From positions 1-6,431 of the forward strand of contig JAISHZ010000359.1 in assembly GCA_031262285.1 (NCBI GenBank): DNA of 6,431 nucleotides, read 5' to 3'. This document shows positions 1 through 6,431 of this stretch, piece by piece. Both the position numbers and the translations under genes were made by a program. How positions within the stretch are numbered: position 1 is the stretch's first letter; the number at the start of each line of letters is the position of its first letter. Under the pieces are notes generated by a model, which saw only the letters and a program-made list of their open reading frames with translations, was not told the DNA's origin and did no database searches. The stretch comes from Lachnospiraceae bacterium. Its GTDB lineage: Bacteria; Bacillota_A; Clostridia; Lachnospirales; Lachnospiraceae.

Positions 1-1
1 T

Positions 2-769
2 AGCCTTCTGGGCGGAGATTTCTTCCCTAAGGAAAATGTATTCGAAGAACCGATGACACTTTGGCGTAATAACACAAAAAAAGGTGATAGTGTAACACAG
101 TGGGTTCCCAAAAGGCATAATCCATCCATGCAACTATGGAGAAATTTTGCGTCATTGATGGTTTCAAATGATACATACAGAAAGCCGGAAATTGTACTTT
201 GGCTAGAGCATTTGTTGAACAGAGATTGTATATCTTCTCAAACTGTATGTTTGATGGCATCCGGAACTTCATATGGAGATAAAGACTTTTTTATTGAGGA
301 TGCGTTTGACGACTCCATCAGTTTCAGCTCTGCACTTTTGCATGAGGGTGAGCAATATGAACAGTGGATAAATCATATTATTGAAGCACTGCAGGTCTCG
401 CAAGATCTTGCTTGGGTTTTGGGTCAATTAGCCCAAAAAGTCGCATTGGCACTCGGAAATGAAGATGGATACGATGCTCGAGACAGGGAGATGGAACAAG
501 CATATTTCAGTCTCGATCTACCTTTTCGCCAATGGCTTGCTTCCATCAATCCGGATGAAGATGACATAGACGAGCAGCAGGATAAATGGTGGCAGATATC
601 CCATAAAATCATCAGGAGTCTGGGAGCAAAACTGGCTAGAAATGCGGGGCAGCAGGCAATCGTGGGAAGAGGGGGGAATAACGTACCCAATGCATACAAC
701 TGGTTTTTGTGGCGCACAAAGAACATGGAAAACCTTGCTTTTAAGCGAGAGAAAGGAGGAAAAGGTTGA
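2..769 (+). CDS. cas8e: Cas8e (CasA/Cse1), large subunit of type I-E Cascade; 5' end cut off by the window
   Basis: This is the C-terminal 255 residues of the Cascade large subunit, the protein that recognises the PAM, helps open the target DNA and recruits Cas3. The frame is open from base 2, so the ATG at 53 is an internal methionine in the conserved EPMTLWR segment and not the start. Family signatures seen are GGDFFPKENVFEEPMTLWR (visible residues 4-22), YFSLDLPFRQWL (168-179), AIVGR (219-223) and NAYNWFLW (230-237). The residues from about 110 onward are helix-rich and match the C-terminal four-helix bundle of the family. Full-length members are about 500-560 residues, so roughly half is missing to the left. 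The tail overlaps cse2 by 4 nt, as expected for translational coupling. The catalytic partner cas3 would lie further upstream. The identity is firm; the PAM-contacting N-terminal domain cannot be inspected. Confidence 0.96.
   Translation, partial: SLLGGDFFPKENVFEEPMTLWRNNTKKGDSVTQWVPKRHNPSMQLWRNFASLMVSNDTYRKPEIVLWLEHLLNRDCISSQTVCLMASGTSYGDKDFFIEDAFDDSISFSSALLHEGEQYEQWINHIIEALQVSQDLAWVLGQLAQKVALALGNEDGYDARDREMEQAYFSLDLPFRQWLASINPDEDDIDEQQDKWWQISHKIIRSLGAKLARNAGQQAIVGRGGNNVPNAYNWFLWRTKNMENLAFKREKGGKG
752..759 (+). promoter_or_regulatory. Strong ribosome binding site fixing the TTG start of cse2
   Basis: AAAGGAGG ends 6 nt before the TTG at 766, inside the last codons of cas8e. No ATG in the right frame lies nearby, and the TTGA overlap with the cas8e stop is a typical coupling arrangement. 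The site therefore supports the non-ATG start. Confidence 0.8.
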
Positions 770-1389
770 TAGAAACAAACACCCGAGATTTGATTTTTAG
801 ACATGTGCAGCAACAGATAGGGAAGCTTTGTCAAAGAGAGAATGAGTCCTTTGTCAGGGCGGCGCTAGCGAATCTTCGTAGGGGTATTGGGAAAGCTCCG
901 GGAAGCATCCCGTCTGTCTGGGAATGGACACTCAGTGATCTGCCGGATCAGGTGCTTAGTCAAAGCGGTGAGCCAACTTATGGGGAGTGGGCGATACATA
1001 CGGCGATGACACTGTATGCCTTCCACCAGCAGGGGAAAGATATTCGAACCGCGAACATGAACACATCAAAAAGTTTGCTAGGTCAAGGAATTCGCAAACT
1101 GGCTTTGGCTAGAATGAAAGGACAAGGTGAACAGGAGGAAGATCAGGGCGTAGTCAGGAGATTTCAAGCGATCGTCACTTCCAATAGTATGTCCGAACTG
1201 TCATCCCATTTAAAAGGGATTGTGCAATTACTAAAGGCAGCTGACATCCCTTTAGATTACTCCAGACTTGCGGTGGATTTGTATGAATTTCAATATCCGC
1301 AGAATCGCAATAAGGTCCGACTTAGATGGGGTCAGGAGTATTACGCGACGAACAATATGAGAAAGGAAGAAGAAAATGAAAGCAAATAG
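766..1389 (+). CDS. cse2: Cse2 (CasB/Cas11e), small subunit of type I-E Cascade
   Basis: Cse2 forms a dimer along the belly of Cascade and stabilises the crRNA-DNA hybrid and the displaced strand. The product is 207 aa, slightly longer than the roughly 160-200 aa usual for the family. Motifs seen are LRRGIGKAPGSIPSVWEWTL at residues 37-56, the N-terminal family hallmark with conserved basic residues, and the C-terminal run with SELSSHLKGIVQLL, DYSRLAVDLYEFQ and VRLRWGQEYY. The start is a TTG overlapping the cas8e stop by 4 nt, chosen because a near-perfect AAAGGAGG lies 6 nt upstream. The 3' end overlaps cas7e by 14 nt. The tail EEENESK is acidic and unremarkable. The name Cas11e is the unified synonym. 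Identity is secure from motif and position. Confidence 0.95.
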   Translation: MIETNTRDLIFRHVQQQIGKLCQRENESFVRAALANLRRGIGKAPGSIPSVWEWTLSDLPDQVLSQSGEPTYGEWAIHTAMTLYAFHQQGKDIRTANMNTSKSLLGQGIRKLALARMKGQGEQEEDQGVVRRFQAIVTSNSMSELSSHLKGIVQLLKAADIPLDYSRLAVDLYEFQYPQNRNKVRLRWGQEYYATNNMRKEEENESK

Positions 1390-2464
1390 AGTATACTTGG
1401 ACATTCATGTAATACAGACCGTGCCGCCATCCTGTGTTAACAGAGATGATACCGGTAGTCCGAAAACCGCCGTATACGGAGGTACAACAAGAGCCAGAGT
1501 CAGCTCTCAAGCATGGAAAAAGGCTGTACGAAATATGTTTCGAAGCGAACTGTTTTCCGAACAGGACTTGGGAATCCGAACAAAAAGTATTGTGGATATG
1601 GTTACAAACAAATTAATGAGTTTGGCAGATTGCCCTGCTAATCCCGAAGAAGCGGCGAAGAAAATATTAACAACAGCCGGAATGAAGGATAAAAGTTTAG
1701 ATGGCGGAAAAGCCGCTCCATTATTTTTCATGAGTGATTCCCAAGCTCTAGCACTTGCAAAATTAATCATAGAAGATCCTAATGCGAGCAAGAAGAAAGT
1801 CCAAGAAGCCTTAACAAATTATCCTAGTGTGGACGTGGCGCTATTTGGTAGAATGGTGGCAGACGACCCTGAACTAAATGTTGATGCATGTTGCCAAGTT
1901 GCCCATGCCATTTCAACCCACGGTATTCAAAACGAATATGACTATTTCACTGCGGTCGATGAACATGAAAAGGAAGATAAAGATAATGCTGGTGCGGCAA
2001 TGATCGGAACAGTGGAATACAACTCTTCTACGTTGTATCGCTATGCGACAATTGCATTACATAATCTACTTGAGTTGGTCGGCGAGCAAATGGTGGATGC
2101 GGCGTGCAAGTTTACAGAAGCTTTTGTACGGTCTATGCCTACCGGTAAACAAAACAGTTATGCAAATGGAACATTACCAGATGCCTTGCTGGTTACATTA
2201 CGCACATCTCAACCTGTCAATTTATCAGGAGCCTTTGAAAACCCAATTAAATATGGAGAAGAAGGTTATGTGAAAGCATCCGTGAAGGCGCTTGTGACAC
2301 ATATGAACAAAATCAATCAAGATTGGTTGGGCTTGCCTAAAGTGATATATGGCGTAGGTTCTGTGCTACGGGAAAGTACCTTCGCCCCGGAGATGGGTCA
2401 AATTTTATCTTTACCGGAGATGCTTTCAAGATTGCATGACGATCTTTCGGAGGAATTTCTATGA
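1376..2464 (+). CDS. cas7e: Cas7e (CasC/Cse4), backbone subunit of type I-E Cascade
   Basis: Cas7e is a RAMP-fold protein. Six copies form the helical backbone that grips the crRNA spacer and kinks it at regular intervals. The 362-aa length is typical. Visible signatures are VYLDIHVIQTVPPSCVNRDD (residues 6-25), GGTTRARVSSQAWKKAVR (35-52, the RNA-contacting N-terminal segment), VDVALFGRM (152-160), CQVAHAISTHG (173-183), DYFTAVDE (189-196), GTVEYNSSTLYRYA (211-224) and GKQNSYAN (257-264). The ATG at 1376 has AAGGAAG at 1363-1369 upstream and sits inside the end of cse2 (14-nt overlap). The gene ends in an ATGA overlap with cas5e. In the complex this subunit is needed in several copies while its neighbours are needed once or twice. 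I see no special feature raising its translation. No odd residues or breaks were noticed. Confidence 0.97.
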   Translation: MKANRVYLDIHVIQTVPPSCVNRDDTGSPKTAVYGGTTRARVSSQAWKKAVRNMFRSELFSEQDLGIRTKSIVDMVTNKLMSLADCPANPEEAAKKILTTAGMKDKSLDGGKAAPLFFMSDSQALALAKLIIEDPNASKKKVQEALTNYPSVDVALFGRMVADDPELNVDACCQVAHAISTHGIQNEYDYFTAVDEHEKEDKDNAGAAMIGTVEYNSSTLYRYATIALHNLLELVGEQMVDAACKFTEAFVRSMPTGKQNSYANGTLPDALLVTLRTSQPVNLSGAFENPIKYGEEGYVKASVKALVTHMNKINQDWLGLPKVIYGVGSVLRESTFAPEMGQILSLPEMLSRLHDDLSEEFL

Positions 2465-3114
2465 GTACGCTCCTGCTGCGCTTGGCAGCTCCGTTACAGT
2501 CATGGGGCGTAGCTTCAAAATTTGATCGAAGAGACACCCAGCGATATCCGAGTAAGAGCGGGATTATTGGATTATTAGCGGCAGCATTGGGACGTAGTAG
2601 AGAAGATTCCATGGAGGATCTGGCGGCGCTTCGGTTTGGGGTGCGAATTGACCAAGAAGGCGAGTTGCTGCGTGATTACCATACAGCCAAAAGCGCGAAG
2701 TCGGCTTATGTAACAAATCGATACTATCTGTCGGATGCGATTTTCCTGTGCGGATTAGAAGGTGAAGATTCGAAACTACACGAGTTGGAAGATGCGCTGT
2801 TAACTCCAAAATATCCACTCTTTTTGGGCAGACGTTCTTGTCCACCGGAGGGGAAGGTATTGCTTGGAGTGATGGATGGAACATTGGAAAATGCCTTGGC
2901 AACCTATCCTTCACTAGCAATGAAATCTGTAAAAACAGGTGCAAATTGGATCGTGATGGATGCATCTATGAGTACGCCAGGTGCCTATTTTGTGCGTGAT
3001 CTACCTATCAGTTTCTCAGTACGTCATCGTAAGTTTGCCTTTCGATCTGTGATAGAGAAAGGGCAGATGCAAATAGGAGATGCTCATGTAGTGGATCCAT
3101 ATGATATATTATAG
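2461..3114 (+). CDS. cas5e: Cas5e (CasD), crRNA 5'-handle-binding subunit of type I-E Cascade
   Basis: Cas5e is a RAMP-superfamily protein that caps the 5' handle of the crRNA and contacts Cas8e. The product is 217 aa, normal for I-E. The sequence shows LLLRLAAPLQSWG (residues 4-16), PSKSGIIGLLAAALGR (30-45, the strongest family signature), RDYHT (71-75), TNRYYLSDA (85-93) and YPLFLGRRSCPP (118-129). The start ATG overlaps the cas7e stop as ATGA, and GGAGGA at 2449-2454 gives a good ribosome binding site. In I-E systems Cas5e is not the processing nuclease; that role belongs to Cas6e next door. Its stop codon lies within the left arm of a perfect hairpin (3108-3137), so the end of the gene is also a possible RNA processing or attenuation point. 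Confidence 0.96.
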   Translation: MSTLLLRLAAPLQSWGVASKFDRRDTQRYPSKSGIIGLLAAALGRSREDSMEDLAALRFGVRIDQEGELLRDYHTAKSAKSAYVTNRYYLSDAIFLCGLEGEDSKLHELEDALLTPKYPLFLGRRSCPPEGKVLLGVMDGTLENALATYPSLAMKSVKTGANWIVMDASMSTPGAYFVRDLPISFSVRHRKFAFRSVIEKGQMQIGDAHVVDPYDIL

Positions 3115-3137
3115 GAAGCAAAAGAGCTTCCTATAAT
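3108..3137 (+). promoter_or_regulatory. Perfect 12-bp hairpin at the cas5e/cas6e junction
   Basis: ATTATAGGAAGC at 3108-3119 is exactly complementary to GCTTCCTATAAT at 3126-3137, leaving a 6-nt loop AAAAGA. The left arm includes the cas5e stop codon. No T-run follows the right arm (the next bases are CGATTGACGG), so it does not look like a complete intrinsic terminator. It could stabilise the 3' end of the Cascade mRNA, act as a partial terminator, or set different levels of the upstream and downstream genes. The dyad is seen directly; the function is inference. Confidence 0.55.
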
Positions 3138-3167
3138 CGATTGACGGCGCGAGATCAGTGCCATTTA

Positions 3168-3184
3168 TGTGAATCTACTTCACA
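3168..3184. promoter_or_regulatory. Short perfect dyad in the cas5e-cas6e gap, possible operator or small hairpin
   Basis: TGTGAA at 3168-3173 and TTCACA at 3179-3184 are perfect inverted repeats around TCTAC. The half-sites resemble the TGTGA/TCACA halves bound by CRP/FNR-family regulators, but the gap between TGTGA and TCACA is 7 nt and not the canonical 6. It lies 18 nt before the cas6e ribosome binding site. Chance occurrence is quite possible for a 6-bp dyad. Confidence 0.25.
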
Positions 3185-3202
3185 GCTTCTCATAAGATAA
3201 GT

Positions 3203-3207
3203 GGAGG
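3203..3207 (+). promoter_or_regulatory. Ribosome binding site of cas6e, used to choose its start
   Basis: GGAGG lies 11 nt before the ATG at 3219. It overlaps the alternative GTG at 3201, which would have no upstream site of its own. This argues for a start at 3219, where the protein begins MYMSRVEL as Cas6e homologues do. A second purine run, AAAAAAGG at 3211-3218, could help a start at the ATG at 3225. Confidence 0.6.
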
Positions 3208-3218
3208 AAGAAAAAAGG

Positions 3219-3836
3219 ATGTATATGTCGAGGGTGGAACTGGACAATAAACGGTTGGCGACGAAGAAAGCACTTTCTTCTTTAAATTTAATGCATGGAG
3301 CCATTGAAGCAGCCTTTGTGGGAGAGCGTAAGCGAACGCTATGGCGTATTGATCAGCTCAAAGAAAAAATGTATCTTTATATGGTCAGTGAAGACGCACC
3401 AAATTTGGATATCATCCAAAAACAATTCGGGTTTGATAACAAAAATGATCCTCCAAAAGATTATGATGGTTTTTTGGATCGTTTGAATGTCGGAGATAGG
3501 TGGCAGTTTCGCTTATGTGCCAATCCTGTGAAGAGTCAGATGGTGCAAGGGCAGCGCGGGAAAGTAGTTGCTCTGGCAGGTACGGAAAGTCAGAAGGAAT
3601 GGTTGTGCAAAGCTGCTATAAAAAATGGTTTTTCCATGGAATCTTTCGATGTGATACAAACTGTATGGAAAAGGTTCCCGAAAGGCTCTGCTAGACGCTT
3701 GGTAACGATACATACCGTAACTTTTGCAGGGATTCTTTGCGTGACAGATGTGAATGCCTTTCGACGGGCATTAACAGACGGAATCGGCAGAGAAAAGGCT
3801 TATGGCTGTGGATTGCTGACAATCGCAAGAGTGTAG
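3219..3836 (+). CDS. cas6e: Cas6e (CasE/Cse3), CRISPR RNA endoribonuclease
   Basis: Cas6e cuts the array transcript at the 3' base of each repeat hairpin, without metal, and stays bound to the 3' end of the crRNA as a Cascade subunit. From the ATG at 3219 the product is 205 aa, close to the roughly 200-210 aa of characterised members. It opens MYMSRVEL, the usual I-E start. His26 in LNLMHGAIEAAF sits where the catalytic histidine lies in known enzymes (His26 in Thermus, His20 in E. coli). The glycine-rich loop GIGREKAYGCGLL (188-200) near the C terminus is the RAMP G-loop. Basic residues such as KRFPKGSARR (151-160) could contact RNA. A GTG at 3201 would add six residues (MEEEKR) but overlaps the ribosome binding site, so I reject it. 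The gene is separated from cas5e by 104 nt and from cas1 by 15 nt, so it may be expressed with the adaptation genes. Confidence 0.95.
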   Translation: MYMSRVELDNKRLATKKALSSLNLMHGAIEAAFVGERKRTLWRIDQLKEKMYLYMVSEDAPNLDIIQKQFGFDNKNDPPKDYDGFLDRLNVGDRWQFRLCANPVKSQMVQGQRGKVVALAGTESQKEWLCKAAIKNGFSMESFDVIQTVWKRFPKGSARRLVTIHTVTFAGILCVTDVNAFRRALTDGIGREKAYGCGLLTIARV

Positions 3837-5737
<1,901 letters not shown>

Positions 5738-5803
5738 GAGTAAAGTCAATGAAATTGTGGAATCGAGATAAATAAAATGGCGGAAATCAAGGGATCCTTT
5801 AGT
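5738..5803 (+). promoter_or_regulatory. CRISPR leader
   Basis: This 66-nt, A-rich non-coding stretch lies between the cas2 stop and the first repeat. The repeat orientation (GTGTTCCCC at the 5' side, GGGGATGATCC at the 3' side) places the leader on this side, by analogy with E. coli I-E repeats. It should hold the array promoter and the signals that direct Cas1-Cas2 to the first repeat. AATCAA at 5785-5790 matches one half of the IHF consensus but lacks the TTR part at the right spacing, and most Bacillota lack IHF. The leader is short, so some signals may extend into the end of cas2. Confidence 0.7.
5749..5778 (+). promoter_or_regulatory. Candidate promoter for the CRISPR array
   Basis: A -10-like TAAAAT at 5773-5778 (5 of 6 to TATAAT) lies 18 nt after ATGAAA at 5749-5754 (4 of 6 to TTGACA). 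Transcription would start near 5785, about 20 nt before the first repeat. AT-rich sequence yields such matches by chance, so this is tentative. Confidence 0.35.
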
Positions 5804-5831
5804 GTGTTCCCCGCGCGTGCGGGGATGATCC
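5804..5831 (+). repeat. CRISPR direct repeat with Cas6e hairpin (first copy)
   Basis: The repeat contains CCCCGC, a GCGT loop, then GCGGGG: a 6-bp GC stem extendable by one T-A pair. This is the standard I-E hairpin. By analogy with E. coli, Cas6e should cut after GCGGGG, leaving a 5' handle AUGAUCC plus one further base, which here varies between units. The E. coli counterpart handle is AUAAACCG, so the 8-nt length is kept while the sequence differs. Confidence 0.92.
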
Positions 5832-5864
5832 CTCTTGAAATTGTCATATAAACCTCCTTCCGCG
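5832..5864 (+). other. Spacer 1 (leader-proximal): antisense looks like a ribosome binding site plus gene start
   Basis: The reverse complement contains AAGGAGG, then 5 nt (TTTAT), then ATG ACA ATT TCA AGA, the layout of a strong translation start encoding MTISR. The source element was probably a mobile element with Firmicutes-type signals. The target itself cannot be identified here. Confidence 0.5.
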
Positions 5865-5892
5865 GTGTTCCCCGCGCGTGCGGGGATGATCC

Positions 5893-5925
5893 TCCAGAAG
5901 GGTCAAGAGCCATTTCTTGACCTTC
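5893..5925 (+). other. Spacer 2: self-complementary, with an in-frame DPSG-type reading on the other strand
   Basis: GGTCAAGA (5901-5908) and TCTTGACC (5915-5922) form a perfect 8-bp dyad with a 6-nt loop. Allowing one bulged G, it extends to GAAG/CTTC at the outside, so nearly the whole spacer folds on itself. The reverse complement reads EGQEMALDPSG without a stop, resembling the first catalytic strand of RNase-H-fold phage enzymes such as terminase nucleases or RuvC-like resolvases. The dyad is seen; the origin is a guess. Confidence 0.35.
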
Positions 5926-6431
5926 GTGTTCCCCGCGCGTGCGGGGATGATCCTTATGTTGAGTTTAAAATTATCACCGTGAGGAAGTGTTCCCCGCGCG
6001 TGCGGGGATGATCCTATCCTTCTGGTTCGGTGTATGCCCATACCCTTGTGTTCCCCGCGCGTGCGGGGATGATCCCGTTTCGCCTTGCGTTGCAACATTA
6101 TCCTTATTGTGTTCCCCGCGCGTGCGGGGATGATCCCTTATGGCTCAAATGGTTATGGATTTTAGTGACGTGTTCCCCGCGCGTGCGGGGATGATCCCTA
6201 TGCGCGAAAGCCTTTACCATGATCTGGAAAGTGTTCCCCGCGCGTGCGGGGATGATCCTTACAAAGTGTAGATAAATCTTGCAGGATTCCTGTGTTCCCC
6301 GCGCGTGCGGGGATGATCCCTGTTTTGGGCGCGTCCCCATGCCAGCGCAGGTGTGTTCCCCGCGCGTGCGGGGATGATCCGTTTTTGCGTGGGAAGGGGT
6401 TTGTTTTGGAGCAGTGTTCCCCGCGCGTGCG

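Larger units (their letters stand above)
5804..6431 (+). CRISPR. Type I-E CRISPR array, ten complete repeats plus one cut by the window end
   Basis: Repeats of 28 nt begin at 5804, 5865, 5926, 5987, 6048, 6109, 6170, 6231, 6292, 6353 and 6414, a strict 61-nt period. All ten complete repeats are identical, and the last is cut after 18 nt, so the array continues to the right. The ten spacers are all 33 nt by this count (or 32 nt if the repeat is taken as 29 nt with a variable last base) and all differ. Transcription should run left to right from the leader, so spacer 1 (5832-5864) would be the newest. Identical repeats and uniform spacers argue for a recently active array. Spacer composition varies: spacer 3 is AT-rich, spacer 9 GC-rich, and spacer 10 is almost all G and T. 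This suggests several sources. No spacer matches another part of this window by eye. Confidence 0.99.

Noticed and set aside
53..55. ATG at 53 as the start of cas8e.
   Set aside because: The frame is open to the window edge, and this methionine lies inside the conserved EPMTLWR segment of Cas8e, so it is internal.
424..834. Minus-strand open frames opposite cas8e, cas7e, cas5e and cas1, including one of 136 codons.
   Set aside because: Each lies opposite a gene with clear family motifs, has no recognisable domain and is explained as a shadow of the coding strand.
3108..3137. The hairpin after cas5e as an intrinsic terminator.
   Set aside because: The stem is perfect, but no run of T follows it and the genes downstream continue the same operon, so a full terminator is unlikely.
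3141..3169. TTGACG at 3141 as the -35 box of a promoter for cas6e.
   Set aside because: At 16-19 nt spacing the best -10 candidates (such as TTTATG) match only about half of the consensus, too weak to list as a feature.
3201..3203. GTG at 3201 as the start of cas6e.
   Set aside because: It overlaps the only good ribosome binding site (GGAGG at 3203-3207) and would add MEEEKR before MYMSRVEL, which is where homologues begin.
5832..5864. Spacer 1 as a self-targeting spacer against the start of cas1, since both contain a GGAGGTTT...ATGA pattern.
   Set aside because: The similarity is limited to the ribosome binding site and start codon; the flanking bases differ, so it is not a protospacer match.
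5844..6340. Two minus-strand reading frames through the array with repeated HPRTRGEH, SSPHARGT and IIPARAGNT stretches.
   Set aside because: They are translations of the CRISPR repeat, a well-known source of spurious protein annotations. The 61-nt period cycles the three frames, which explains the three alternating peptide motifs.

Overview
The window holds most of a type I-E CRISPR-Cas locus, all on the + strand. In order it carries the 3' part of cas8e (casA/cse1), cse2 (casB/cas11), cas7e (casC), cas5e (casD), cas6e (casE), cas1, a cas2 fused to a DnaQ-like DEDDh exonuclease, a 66-nt leader, and a CRISPR array. The array has ten complete identical 28-nt repeats and an eleventh cut by the window end. 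The signature gene cas3 is not in the window; it would be expected upstream of the truncated cas8e.

Organism: the moderate base composition, strong GGAGG-type ribosome binding sites before nearly every gene, a TTG start, and a type I-E cas2-DEDDh fusion suggest a low-to-mid GC Bacillota (Firmicutes), perhaps a Negativicutes/Megasphaera-like or streptococcal/lactobacillal relative. This rests on family knowledge and is not a species call. The GC-rich repeats stand out against the more AT-rich genes.

Layout: positions 2-3114 form one tightly coupled block (cas8e, cse2, cas7e, cas5e), with each gene overlapping the next by 4 or 14 nt, encoding four of the five Cascade subunits. A 104-nt gap (3115-3218) follows and contains a perfect 12-bp hairpin and a second short dyad. 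It is the only sizeable break in the operon. The second block is cas6e, cas1 and cas2-DEDDh (3219-5737), which covers crRNA processing and spacer acquisition. The leader and array run from 5738 to the right edge.

How it works together: Cas1 and Cas2-DEDDh would capture, trim and insert spacers at the leader end. The array transcript is cut by Cas6e at the base of the CCCCGC/GCGGGG hairpin in each repeat. The crRNA is then held by Cas8e-Cse2-Cas7e-Cas5e-Cas6e, which recruits Cas3 (not visible) to destroy target DNA.

Novelty: the architecture is a known one, not a new system. The points that merit a second look are the complete catalytic set and basic linker of the Cas2-exonuclease fusion, the hairpin-containing break inside the operon, a pyrimidine-biased base directly after the conserved repeat core (a possible footprint of the PAM), and two spacers whose reverse complements look like phage-type gene pieces: one a ribosome-binding-site/start-codon junction, the other an in-frame DPSG-type motif within a spacer that is itself nearly a full hairpin.
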